Source of the DNA: Prescottella subtropica
GTDB taxonomy: Bacteria; Actinomycetota; Actinomycetes; Mycobacteriales; Mycobacteriaceae
Assembly (NCBI RefSeq): GCF_005434945.1
Contig: NZ_SKCH01000019.1
Coordinates: 1-64,000 of the forward strand
Direction of reading: 5' to 3'
DNA: 64,000 bases
Shown here: positions 41,381 to 51,600 of the stretch, piece after piece
Layout: each line of letters begins with the position of its first letter
How positions within the stretch are numbered: the first letter of the stretch is position 1
Program-made: the position numbers and the translations under genes
Notes under the pieces: model-generated
Database searches by the model: none
The model's input: the letters and a program-made list of their open reading frames with translations, nothing else
What the model was told of the DNA's origin: nothing

Positions 41381-42908
41381 CAGTCTCCCGCAACTTCTTC
41401 TTGTCGACTTTCCCGAGCGCGGTGAGCGGCAGCTGCTCGGCGAACACGATGCGTTTCGGGGTCTGCAGGCTGCCCTTGGTGGCGCGGACGTGCGCGGTCA
41501 GATCGTCGGCCGTCACCGTCGTCTCCGGTTTGAGGACGACGGTGGCGGTGACGGATTCACCCCAGCGCGGGTCGGGGGTGCCGTACACGGCGGCCGACGC
41601 GACCGCCGGATGCGTCGTCAGCGCGTCCTCGACGCCGCGCGAGTAGACGTTGAACCCGCCGGTGATGATCATGTCCTTCTTGCGGTCCACGATGTACAGG
41701 TAGCCGCGGTCGTCGACGCGGGCGACGTCGCCGGTGTGCAGCCAGCCGCCGGCCAGGGTCTCCGCCGTCAGCTCCGGCTGGTTCCGGTAGCCGTCCATCA
41801 CCGTCGCCGACCGCACCCACAGCTCGCCCGGCTGCCCGGCCGGCACCTCGGCGCCGTCGTCGCCGCGGATCGTCACGTCCACACCGGCCGTCGGAATCCC
41901 GCACGACGCCAACAGGTCCGGCTCGTCGACCCGGTGATCGGCGGTGCGCAGGAACGAGATCGGATAGCACTCGGTCTGACCGAACATCTGCGCGAACACC
42001 GGCCCGAACCGGTCCAGACCCTCCGCGAGCCGGGTCGGGGAGATCGGGGACGCCCCGTACAGGATCAGCTCCAGCGACGACAGGTCCGCGCGAGCCGACG
42101 CCGGATGGTCCAGCAGCGTGTAGATCATCGACGGCACCAGCAGCGTGCAGTTGATGCGTTCCCGTTCGACCGTCGACAGCACCCGCTCTGGATCGAACCC
42201 GGTCACCAGATGCACCGTGCCACCGCGGATCAGCGTCGGCAGCACCTTGCTGCCCGCGACATGGCTGATCGGGGCGACCGCCAGCATCTGCGGCACCCGC
42301 GGCAGCTCGAACTCCGACAGGATCGTCTGCGTCAGAGCAATGTTCGACGGATGCCGCCTCACCGCACCCTTCGGCCGGCCCGTCGTGCCGCCGGTGTAGC
42401 CGATGTTCGCGACATCACCCGGGTCGGCGAGATCGGTGAAACTCGCGGCCCCGGCACCGTCGAGCAGGGCCGGCGCGAACCTGCACCGCTCGAGTGCGAA
42501 CACCGGAATACCCAGGGCCGCGCACCGGCTGGCGAGTTCCTCGCCGCGCGCGGCGAACGTGCGTTCGTCGACGACCACCCCGGCCGCGTCGGAGTCGGTC
42601 AGCTGGAACAACTGGTCGTCGATCGAGCCGAGCGGGTGCAGCCACGTCGACGCCATCCCCAGCGCGGTGGCCGCCGCACCGGCGCACCAGATTTCGGCGC
42701 GATTGCCGCCGAGCAGGGCGAGGGTGCGTCCGCGCTGCATCCCGGCCGTGGCCAGCGCGCCCTGCAGCCGTCCGATCAGATCCAGGGTGCCGCGGTAGGT
42801 GAGTTGCCCGCCGTCCCACGAGAACGCGACCCGGTCCGGGAAGCGGCGCAGCGCGCGTGCGGTGACCGCGCCCAGCGTGGGGCCGGATCGGGGGTGTGAG
42901 GTGGTCAT
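41358..42908 (-). CDS. Acyl-CoA synthetase (class I adenylate-forming enzyme)
   Basis: A 516-residue ligase. P-loop GYTGGTTGRPKGAVRRHP (about 180-197, with Gly-Gly in place of Ser-Gly), FGQTECYPIS adenylate motif, GELWVRSATVMDGY, TGDVARVDDRGYLYIVDRKK then DMIITGGFNVY, and C-terminal Lys in LTALGKVDKKKLRE, the catalytic lysine. The size fits medium-chain or aromatic/steroid side-chain acyl-CoA ligases. The ATG overlaps the stop of a nitronate-monooxygenase-like gene (ATGA), and GAAGGAG is well placed. Same layout in FadD-type steroid clusters is seen, but no other such gene is here, so the substrate is open. Confidence 0.9.
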   Translation of the reverse strand: MTTSHPRSGPTLGAVTARALRRFPDRVAFSWDGGQLTYRGTLDLIGRLQGALATAGMQRGRTLALLGGNRAEIWCAGAAATALGMASTWLHPLGSIDDQLFQLTDSDAAGVVVDERTFAARGEELASRCAALGIPVFALERCRFAPALLDGAGAASFTDLADPGDVANIGYTGGTTGRPKGAVRRHPSNIALTQTILSEFELPRVPQMLAVAPISHVAGSKVLPTLIRGGTVHLVTGFDPERVLSTVERERINCTLLVPSMIYTLLDHPASARADLSSLELILYGASPISPTRLAEGLDRFGPVFAQMFGQTECYPISFLRTADHRVDEPDLLASCGIPTAGVDVTIRGDDGAEVPAGQPGELWVRSATVMDGYRNQPELTAETLAGGWLHTGDVARVDDRGYLYIVDRKKDMIITGGFNVYSRGVEDALTTHPAVASAAVYGTPDPRWGESVTATVVLKPETTVTADDLTAHVRATKGSLQTPKRIVFAEQLPLTALGKVDKKKLRETVGAVQTL

Positions 42909-43888
42909 CGGTCCACTCCTTCGAGGTCGTGGGACAGCAGATCGAACGTGGCGCGGCGGGCCTGCTCGTACTCGGCGGCGGTCTGCGCGACGATCCCCGC
43001 CGCCGGTTCGATCCGCTTCACCCCGGACACCGAATGCCCGGCACTCCAGATGTCCTTCCAGCGCTGCGGACCCGGTGTCTTGTCGCCGTAGATCTGCGCC
43101 GAATCGGACGGGGTGATCACCTCCTCGAGCCGGTCCGGGTCGAGTCCGTTCGCGCGGATCGACGGCGCCAGCATCGACGACCGCAGCCCGGTGAACGCGC
43201 GGGTGAGGACGATGTCGTCGAGGGTGCTGTCGCACAGCATGTTCCGGTAGTTGTCGTCGGCGAGGCTCTCGCGCGCGGCGATGAACCGGGTGCCCATGTA
43301 GCCGAGGTCGAAACCGGCCACCTGCGCCGCCCACAGGGCGTGGCCGTCGGAGATGCCGCCCGCGACCACGAGGGGGCCGTCGAAGAACTCGCGGACCGCC
43401 CGCACGAACGCGAGGGGGTTCTGCCAGCCGGTCTGCCCGCCCGCCCCGGCGGTGAGCAGAATCAGCCCGTCCGCGCCGACGGCCGCGGCCCGTTCGGCGT
43501 GTGCGAGGGTCCCGACGTCCGCGAACACCAGGGTGCCGTGGTCGTGCAGCGGGCCGATCACCGGTGCGGGGGAGCCGACACTGGTGATCACCATCTCCAC
43601 CCGGTGCCGCAGCAGGCACGCCAGGTGCTCCTCGAGTTTCGGCTGCCGGATGATGAGGTTCGGGCAGTACGGGGCGAGGGCGCCGCCGCTGTCGGCGACC
43701 TCCGCATCCAACCGGGTGAGCCACTCGTCCAGGCGGTCCACGCCCCGCGCGTTCGCGGTGGGGAACGCGCCGATCACCCCGGCCCGGCACGCCGCGAGGG
43801 TCAGTTCGAGTCCCGACACCCGCAGCATCGGGGCGGCGATCAGCGGGACCGTCAGCCGGTCGGCGATGTGGGGAGGCAGGGCGGTCAT
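42905..43888 (-). CDS. Nitronate monooxygenase / NPD-like flavoprotein
   Basis: A 327-residue FMN TIM-barrel protein of the 2-nitropropane dioxygenase family. Blocks: PLIAAPMLRVSG at the N-terminus, VIGAFPTAN, ITSVGSP, GADGLILLTAGAGGQTG and VVAGGISDGHALWAAQVAGF then GYMGTRFIA, with the His after GGISDG that acts as base in characterised members. Some relatives are enoyl reductases or alkane-degradation proteins, so nitronate oxidation is not certain. It is the first gene of a coupled pair with the acyl-CoA ligase. Cytosolic. Confidence 0.87.
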   Translation of the reverse strand: MTALPPHIADRLTVPLIAAPMLRVSGLELTLAACRAGVIGAFPTANARGVDRLDEWLTRLDAEVADSGGALAPYCPNLIIRQPKLEEHLACLLRHRVEMVITSVGSPAPVIGPLHDHGTLVFADVGTLAHAERAAAVGADGLILLTAGAGGQTGWQNPLAFVRAVREFFDGPLVVAGGISDGHALWAAQVAGFDLGYMGTRFIAARESLADDNYRNMLCDSTLDDIVLTRAFTGLRSSMLAPSIRANGLDPDRLEEVITPSDSAQIYGDKTPGPQRWKDIWSAGHSVSGVKRIEPAAGIVAQTAAEYEQARRATFDLLSHDLEGVDR

Positions 43889-44068
43889 CCAATAGTCCGT
43901 TCGGTATGTGAATTTCCGTGAATGTAACGCCGGTCACATCGACGGGCAACGACCGTTCCATCCAGCGGGCCGTCGGGCAAGCCCTATCGTTCGAGCGGGC
44001 TTGTCTGTTACTTCAAGATCGACAATGCTGTACGCCGGTAACGGAACAAGTGGTCTCGAAAGGTCCCG

Positions 44069-45298
44069 ATGTCTGGCACAGCAGTCGTCCCCGTCGAATC
44101 GCCCACCACGACGGAGGTGTCGAACGAGACGCTGCTGTCGGCGCGGTCGCGGCCGGTCATCGAGGCGACACTGCCGGTGGTGGGGGAGCATCTCGGCCGG
44201 ATCAGCGAGGTGTTCTACCGCGACCTGTTCGACGCGTTGCCGTCGCTGCGGACGGACCTGTTCAACAAGACCAACCAGGAGAACGGTGAGCAGCAGAAGG
44301 CGCTCGCCGGATCGATCGCCGCGTTCGCGACACTGCTGATCACCGAGGACGCCCCGCCGATCGACCAGGTGATGTCGCGGATCGCGGCCAAGCATGCGTC
44401 GCTCGGCATCGTGCGCATGTACTACCACCTGGTGCACCGGGCGCTGTTCCGGGCGATCGAAGAGGTCCTCGGCGATGCGGTGACGCCGGAGGTGGCCGCC
44501 GCGTGGGACGAGGTGTACTGGCTGATGGCCGACTCGCTCATCGCGCAGGAATCCGACATGTACGCCCGGGCCGGGGTGGCCCCCGGTCAGGTGTGGTACC
44601 CGCTCACCGTGATCGACCGTCGCCGCATCGCCCCCGACGTGTGGACGTTCACCCTCGCCGGATTCGAGCGGTGCCCGATGCGGAACTTCGAGTCGGGACA
44701 GTACATCTCGGTGTCGATGATCTTCGAGGACGGCAGCCGGCAGATCCGCCAGTACACGGTGATGGCCGGTGCGGCCCCGGACACGTGGGAGATCAGCGTC
44801 GAACGTGTCCCGGGCGGACTGGTGTCGAACAAACTGATCGACGAGGCCGGGATCGGCTACCCGCTCATCGTGTCCATTCCCGCCGGCACCCCGTGCCCGG
44901 TCCCCGACGATCGACCGGTCGTGCTCGGCTCGTCCGGCGTCGGATCGTCGCTCACCGTCGCGATCCTGCAGCAGATGATCGCCGACCAGGACACCCGACC
45001 GGTCCACGTCATCCACGTCGACGACACCGTCGAGGCGTTCGGGCATCGTGACACCATCGCCGCCCTGCTCGCCGGCTACCCGGGCAGGACGTCCCTCGAC
45101 ATGTACGTCGTCACCGGCGTCGACGACGCGGCCCGCCAACTGCAGGAGCAGGACTGGGACCGCGAATCCGAGGTCTACCTGTGCGGCTCACCACGATTCA
45201 TGCGCCGTGTGCGCAAGCTCGCCGTCCTCGGCGGCGTCGCCCCCGACCGCGTCCACTACGAGGTGTTCACCCCAGATTCGTGGCTCGGGTTCGACTGA
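44069..45298 (+). CDS. Flavohemoglobin-like protein (possible type II)
   Basis: A 409-residue fusion of a globin domain (about 1-165) and a ferredoxin-reductase-like domain (about 170-409). Globin marks: VFYRDLF with the distal TyrB10, FNKTNQENGEQQKALA with GlnE7, and KHASLGI with the proximal His. In the reductase part RQYTVM replaces the usual RQYS FAD motif and GSSGVGSSLT replaces the usual GGVGITP NADH motif, so flavin and pyridine nucleotide use may differ from classic Hmp. Mycobacterial type II flavohemoglobins show such changes and have been reported to use D-lactate. AAAGG precedes the ATG. NO detoxification is the classic role; here it is uncertain. Confidence 0.82.
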   Translation: MSGTAVVPVESPTTTEVSNETLLSARSRPVIEATLPVVGEHLGRISEVFYRDLFDALPSLRTDLFNKTNQENGEQQKALAGSIAAFATLLITEDAPPIDQVMSRIAAKHASLGIVRMYYHLVHRALFRAIEEVLGDAVTPEVAAAWDEVYWLMADSLIAQESDMYARAGVAPGQVWYPLTVIDRRRIAPDVWTFTLAGFERCPMRNFESGQYISVSMIFEDGSRQIRQYTVMAGAAPDTWEISVERVPGGLVSNKLIDEAGIGYPLIVSIPAGTPCPVPDDRPVVLGSSGVGSSLTVAILQQMIADQDTRPVHVIHVDDTVEAFGHRDTIAALLAGYPGRTSLDMYVVTGVDDAARQLQEQDWDRESEVYLCGSPRFMRRVRKLAVLGGVAPDRVHYEVFTPDSWLGFD

Positions 45299-45396
45299 GC
45301 GCCCGCCCCGGCCTGTCGGAGGCTGTCGGTACGGTGTGACGGGTCGGGCGCACCGCTCGATCCACCGATCCGATCGCCACCGCAGGGGGACCATCC

Positions 45397-48300
45397 GTGC
45401 TGACGCTGCACCGCGCCGAGAGCGCCGGCACGCTCGCTTCCCAGCTCGCGCACGTGCTGGCCACGCCCGTGGACGACCCGTTCGCGCGGGAAGTGGTGGC
45501 GGTGCCCGCGCGGGGCGTCGAACGGTGGCTGACGCAGCAGCTGTCGCGGACGCTCGGGGCGCGGGCCGGCTGCGGTGACGGGGTTGCCGCCAACATCGAC
45601 TTCCCGTCCCCGGCGCGTCTGGTCGGCGGGGTCCTCGCCGCCGCCACCGGGTACGCCGTCGACGCCGACCCGTGGCAGCCGTCGCGGATGCTGTGGACGC
45701 TGCTGCAGGTGATCGACGACCATCTCGGGGAGCCGTGGTGCGCGGTCCTGGCCCGGCATCTCGGACACGGCGCGACGGATCCGGCGGACCATCGGGCCGG
45801 ACGCCGCTACGCCACCGCCGCCCACCTGGCCGAGTTGTTCCGCACCTACGGGTCGCAGCGGCCGGAGATGCTCGTCGCCTGGGCCGCCGGAGACGACACC
45901 GACGGCACCGCCCCGCTGCCCGACGACCTGTGCTGGCAGCCGGAGCTGTGGCGGCGGCTGCGGGCCCGCCTCGACTGCCCCAGCCCCGCCGAACGCCTCG
46001 CCGGCGCGTGCACCCGACTGCGTGCCGAACCCGACCTGCTCGACCTCCCGCCGCGGCTGTCGCTGTTCGGCCCCACCCGCCTCGGCGCCGACGAGATCGC
46101 GGTCCTGTCCGCGCTCGGCGCCCACCGCGACGTGCACCTGTGGATCCCGCATCCGAGCATCGAGATGTGGGGGTCGCGTGCCGATCACGCGGCGTCGCGG
46201 CTGCGGGCCGACGACCGCGACACGCTCACCGTCACCCACCCGCTGCTCGCCAGCCTGGCCCGCGACGTCCGCGAGATGCAGTCCCGGCTGGCGCCGGTGG
46301 ATCTCGTCGACGTCCACCATCCGGGTCCGGGCCGCCCGCCGACGCTGCTGGGGCGGTTGCAGTCCGACATCGCCGCCGACCGGCAGCCGTCGCCCGGCCC
46401 CGACGACGGCACCGTCGAAATCCATGCCTGCCACGGCCCGGCCCGGCAGGTGGAGGTGCTGCGGGAGCGGCTGCTGCACCTGTTCCAGGGTGATCCGACG
46501 CTCGAACCGCGGGACGTGCTCGTGCTGTGCCCCGACGTCGACACGTATGCGCCGCTGGTGCGGGCCGCGTTCGGGCAGGCGGCGTCCGGTGGCCTCGCCC
46601 ACCCCGGGCACCGGCTGCGGGTGCGGATGGCCGATCGGGCACTGCACCAGAGCAACCCGGTCCTCGCGGTGGTGTCGACCCTGCTCGACCTCGCCGATTC
46701 CCGGGTCACCGCCGGACACGTGATCGACCTGGCCGCCACCGGCCCGGTGCGGCGACGTTTCGGGTTCGACGACGACGGCATCGAACGCATCCGGGAATGG
46801 ACGGCGACGGCCGGGGCCCGCTGGGGGATCGGCCGCAGGGAGCGGCGGGCGTTCGGGCTCGACGGTTTCGAGCAGAACACCCTCAAGACGGCCCTCGACC
46901 GGATCCTGCTCGGCGCCGCCGCCGACGACGCGGACGCCGAATGGCTGGCGTTGGCGCTGCCGCTCGACGACGTCGAGAGCAACGACATCGAACTCACCGG
47001 GCGGCTCGCCGAGTACGTCGACCGGCTCGACGCCGTCCTGTACCGGCTCACCGGCCCGCAGCCGGCCGCGCAGTGGGCGGCCGCGTTCGAGTTCGCACTC
47101 GAGCTGATGGTGGCGACGTCACGCACCGACGAATGGCAGCTCACGCAGGCCCGCCGGGAACTCGCCGAGGCCCTCGAACATGCCGGGGACACGACGCTCC
47201 GGCTCGCCGACGTGCGCGCCATGCTCCGCGCCCGGCTCGCCGGACGGCCCTCCCGGATCAACTTCCGCACCGGTGATCTCACGGTGTGCACGATGACGCC
47301 GATGCGGTCGGTCCCGCACCGGGTGGTGGTTCTCCTCGGTCTCGACGACGACGTGTTCCCCCGCGGCTCCGGTCTCGACGGCGACGACGTCCTCGCCCGC
47401 GAACCGCGTGTGGGGGAACTGGATCCGCGCAGCGAGGACCGGCAGCTGCTGCTCGACGCGATCATGTCGGCCACCGAGAGTCTGCTGCTGTTCTACACCG
47501 GCAACGACCCGGTAGGCGGCCGGCCGTGCCCGCCCGCCGTCCCGCTTGCCGAACTGTGCGACGTCCTCACCGCGATGACGGGCGACGGCGTCGTGCGGCG
47601 ACACACGTTGCAGCCGTTCGATGCCCGCAACTTCGACCGCCTCGACCCGTTCAGCTTCGACACCGCGGCCCTCGCCGGTGCGCGGGTCGCGCAGCAGCCA
47701 CCCGTGCCGGCGCAGCCGTTCCTGCCGCAGCCGTTGCCGCCGCGCGACGTCGGCACCGACCCGGTTGTCGCCCTCGCAGACCTCGTCGCGTTCCTCGAAC
47801 AGCCGATCGCGGGATTCCTCAAGCAGCGCCTCGGTTTCCGGGTGCCCGAGCTCGACAAGGGCGTCGCCGACACCCTCGATCTCGACCTCGATCCGCTCGC
47901 GAAGTGGGGGATCGGAGACCGCATGCTCGCGGCTCGCCTCGCCGGCGCCGACCCGACGATGTTCCGCAGCGCCGAATGGCGGCGCGGCACCTTGCCACCG
48001 GCGCGGCTCGGCGAGGCCACCCTGCACGACATCGAGTGGACCGTCGACGCCCTCGCCCGGGCGGCGGCGCCGTTGCACACCGGCCCGCCCGCGACCGTCG
48101 ACATCGCCGTCGACCTCTCCGGGATCCGCCTCGTCGGTACCGTCGACGGCATCCACGACGGGGTGATCGCGCGCACCACCTTCTCGCGGCTCGCACCGAA
48201 GCACCGGATCGGCGCGTGGGTGCGTCTGCTTGCGCTCGCGGCCGACGGGCGGGTCGCGAATCCCACCGCCGTCACCACAGGCCGCGGCGAGGGCCGCGCT

Positions 48301-48675
48301 CCTGTCGCGCAGTCGCGACTGGTCGCGCCCGCGGATCCGGCGGCGATCCTGCGTCGCCTCGTCGACCTGCGGGAACGGGGACTCGATCGTCCGCTCCCGA
48401 TGGCGGTCAAGACCACGGCTGCCTACGCGACCGCCCGGTTCCGGGGCCGGTCGTTCGAGCAGGCCGACGTGGTCGCGGAGAAGACATGGGGCGACAAGTT
48501 CGGTGACGCCGTCGACCGGGATGTCGCGTTCGTGCACGGCCCGGGCGCGGGGCTGACGGTGCTCACCGCGGAGCAGTCGCCGCCGGGTGCGACCGAGCCC
48601 ACCACCTTCGGTACCGAGGCCGCGGTGCTGTGGGGTCCGCTGCTGGCGGCCGAGACCTGGGGGAACGAAGCATGA
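45397..48675 (+). CDS. recC: Exodeoxyribonuclease V gamma subunit RecC
   Basis: A 1092-residue subunit of RecBCD, which resects double-strand DNA ends. RecC has a helicase-like fold without intact motifs; visible blocks are AESAGTLASQLAHVL, VVAVPARGVERWLTQQLS, LSLFGPTRLGADEIAVL then VHLWIPHPS, VCTMTPMRSVPHRVVVLLGL then DDDVFPR, and a C-terminal nuclease-like domain. It scans DNA for the recombination signal. It is the first of three coupled genes in the order C-B-D usual for actinobacteria (as Rv0631c-0629c). In mycobacteria RecBCD serves single-strand annealing more than recombination. GTG start at 45397 with GCAGGGGGA upstream. Confidence 0.95.
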   Translation: MLTLHRAESAGTLASQLAHVLATPVDDPFAREVVAVPARGVERWLTQQLSRTLGARAGCGDGVAANIDFPSPARLVGGVLAAATGYAVDADPWQPSRMLWTLLQVIDDHLGEPWCAVLARHLGHGATDPADHRAGRRYATAAHLAELFRTYGSQRPEMLVAWAAGDDTDGTAPLPDDLCWQPELWRRLRARLDCPSPAERLAGACTRLRAEPDLLDLPPRLSLFGPTRLGADEIAVLSALGAHRDVHLWIPHPSIEMWGSRADHAASRLRADDRDTLTVTHPLLASLARDVREMQSRLAPVDLVDVHHPGPGRPPTLLGRLQSDIAADRQPSPGPDDGTVEIHACHGPARQVEVLRERLLHLFQGDPTLEPRDVLVLCPDVDTYAPLVRAAFGQAASGGLAHPGHRLRVRMADRALHQSNPVLAVVSTLLDLADSRVTAGHVIDLAATGPVRRRFGFDDDGIERIREWTATAGARWGIGRRERRAFGLDGFEQNTLKTALDRILLGAAADDADAEWLALALPLDDVESNDIELTGRLAEYVDRLDAVLYRLTGPQPAAQWAAAFEFALELMVATSRTDEWQLTQARRELAEALEHAGDTTLRLADVRAMLRARLAGRPSRINFRTGDLTVCTMTPMRSVPHRVVVLLGLDDDVFPRGSGLDGDDVLAREPRVGELDPRSEDRQLLLDAIMSATESLLLFYTGNDPVGGRPCPPAVPLAELCDVLTAMTGDGVVRRHTLQPFDARNFDRLDPFSFDTAALAGARVAQQPPVPAQPFLPQPLPPRDVGTDPVVALADLVAFLEQPIAGFLKQRLGFRVPELDKGVADTLDLDLDPLAKWGIGDRMLAARLAGADPTMFRSAEWRRGTLPPARLGEATLHDIEWTVDALARAAAPLHTGPPATVDIAVDLSGIRLVGTVDGIHDGVIARTTFSRLAPKHRIGAWVRLLALAADGRVANPTAVTTGRGEGRAPVAQSRLVAPADPAAILRRLVDLRERGLDRPLPMAVKTTAAYATARFRGRSFEQADVVAEKTWGDKFGDAVDRDVAFVHGPGAGLTVLTAEQSPPGATEPTTFGTEAAVLWGPLLAAETWGNEA

Positions 48676-51600
48676 CCGCCGATACCGCGACGACCGTGAC
48701 CGCGTCCGCGTTCGACCTGTTCGCGCCGCTGCCGACCGGGACCACCGTCCTTGAGGCGAGCGCCGGCACCGGCAAGACGTACGCCATCGTCGGGTTGGCC
48801 GCCCGGTTCGTCGCCGAGGAGGGCGTCGACCTCGCGCAGTTGCTGCTGGTCACGTTCAGCCGGGCCGCGACGAAGGAACTGCGGGGACGCACCCGGGAGC
48901 GGTTCGCTTCGGCCGCTGCCGGATTGGCCGATCCGGTGGCCGCCCGTACCGGCGGGGACCTGCTGGTCGCGCACCTGGCCGCCGCCGACGACGCCGAGGT
49001 GGCGGTGCGCCGGACTCGGCTGCTGCGGGCGCTGTCGGACTTCGATGCCGGCACCATCGTCACCACCCACAGCTTCTGCCAGCGGATGCTCGACGGTCTC
49101 GGTTTCGCGGGCGAACGCGACCCCGACACGGTCCTGGTCGAGCGGGCCGACGACCTCATCGAGGACACCGTCGCCGACCTGTATGTCCGGCACTTCGGGC
49201 GCGCCGACACCCGCACCCTGACACCCGTCGCCGCCCGCGCCGCGGCCCGCGCCGCGATCTTCGATCCGCTGGCGGTGCTCGCCCCCGAGGGCGCCGACGG
49301 GAGCCGAGCCGGGGACGCCGTCGCGTTCGCGGCCGCGGCCCGCGCGGAGACCGCCCGCCGTAAACGCCTCGCCGGGATCCGCGACTTCGACGACCTGCCC
49401 GCTCTGCTGCACGGGGTGCTCACCGACCGCGAGCACGGACAGGCCGCGTGCCGGCGGATCCGGGACCGCTACCGGGTGGTGCTCGTCGACGAGTTTCAGG
49501 ACACCGACCCGCAGCAGTGGGACATCCTCGCGTCGACGTTCCACGGGCACACGACGCTCGTCCTCGTCGGCGACCCCAAGCAGGCCATCTATGGGTTCCG
49601 GGGCGCCGAGGTGCTCAGCTATCTCACCGCCGTCGACGCCGCCGACCGCCGCCTCGAACTGACCTGCAACTGGCGCAGCGACGCAGATCTCCTTGCCGCC
49701 CTGCATCATCTGCACGGTGGTGCCGCGCTCGGACATCGAGGCATCGTCGTGCACGGCGTCGACGCGGCCCAGCCGGGGTCCCGGCTGGACGGCCCGCCGC
49801 TGCGGGTGCGGTACCTGCCGCGCACCGGGGCGGGCCCGACCGGCAAGTCCGGTTTCCCTGTCGTGGGGCGTCAGCGCGAGCGGGTCGCCGCCGACGTGGC
49901 CGCCGACATCGTCCGGCTCCTCGACAGCGGCACCACCGTCGACCTCGGCGGGGTCCGGCGCCCGGTCGAACCGGGTGACGTCGCGGTCCTCGCCGGCACG
50001 AACACGCAGATCGAGCTGGTGAAGACGGCCCTGGATCGGGCGGGTGTGCCATCGGTGCTCGCGAGCGGGTCCAGCGTGTTCGAGACCGGTGCCGCGCTGC
50101 ACTGGCTGCGGGTGCTGCAGGCACTCGAGCAGCCGCACCGCGGCGACCGGGTGCGGCTGGCCGCGCTCACCCCGCTGTTCGGGTGGACGGCGCAGCGGGT
50201 CGGCATCGCCGGGGACGCGCTCGTCGCCGAGGTGGGTGGACGGTTGCGGGAGCTGTCTGCGCTGTTCGACCAGGAGGGGTTCGCGGCCCTGTCCGAGCGG
50301 CTCGCTGCCGGCACCGGCCTCGACACCCGGCTCCTCGCGTCGGCGTCTGGTGAACGCGACCTCACCGACCTGCGGCACGTTGCCCAGCTCCTCGGCACCG
50401 TCGCGGCCCGCGAGTCCCTGGGGCTGTCCGCGCTCGCCGGGTGGCTCACCGACCGCATCACCGACCCGAAGTCCGGGGGCGACGGCCGCATCCGGCGCCT
50501 AGACCGGGACGCCGCCGCCGTCCAGTTGTCGACCGTGCACAAGAGCAAGGGCCTCGAATACCCGATCGTGTACGTGCCGTTCGCGTGGAACGTCGGCCGC
50601 TACGAGGACCCGAACGAGCTGTTGCTGCACGACGAGGACGGCCGCCGCGTCCTCGACATCGGCGGCGAGGGCAGCCTCGGCTACCGGGACCGGCTCCGGC
50701 GCCGCGACACGGAGGCGGCGAGCGAGGACCTGCGGCTGCTGTACGTGGCCCTCACCCGCGCCCAGTGCCGGCTGGTGCTGTGGTGGGCGCCCACGCGGGG
50801 CACCGACACCGGACCGCTGCACCGCATGCTGTTCGGGCGCGACCCGGGTGGGGTCGACGTGCCGCAGCGGGTGGCGGTTCCCGAGGATCCGCTTGTCGCG
50901 CAGCATCTCTCGCGGTGGGCGGGGTGCGCGTCGGTCCCGATCTCCGTCGAGGCCGTCGGCTCCGATCCGATCCCGCGACCGTCGTGGACGCCGCGGCGGT
51001 ACGAGGCGGAGGAGTTGGCCGCGGCGGTGTTCGACCGGCCGATCGACACCGCGTGGCGGCGCACGTCGTACACGGCGCTCACCGCGTCCGCGCACGAACA
51101 TCTGGCCGCGACCGGCGTCGACGAGGGGGCGGTGATCGGGGACGAACCCGAGCAGGACGAGGCCGTCGCCTCGGTCAGGGAGGCCGGGGGCCTCGCGTCG
51201 CCGCTGAACGGGATGCCGTACGGCGCGGTGTTCGGAACCCTCGTCCACGAGATCCTCGAACACATAGACACTGCCGCCAACCTCGACGCCGAACTGCTGC
51301 GGCACTGCCGCGAATCGGCCGCGGGCAGCGGCGTCGACCCCGAGGAACTCGCTGCCGCGCTGGCCCCGGTGCTACGGACCCCGCTCGCCGGCGGCGGTAC
51401 CCTCGCCGACATCCCACCGCGGGACCGGCTGCCGGAGTTGGACTTCGAGCTGCCACTGGCCGGCGGCGACAGCCCGGCCGCGCTGACGGTGACGCTGCAC
51501 GCGGTCGTCGACCTGCTGCGCCGGCACCTGCCCCCGGGCGATGTCCTCGCCCCGTACGCCGACCGGCTCGAGGCACTGGATCCGACACCGCTGCGCGGGT

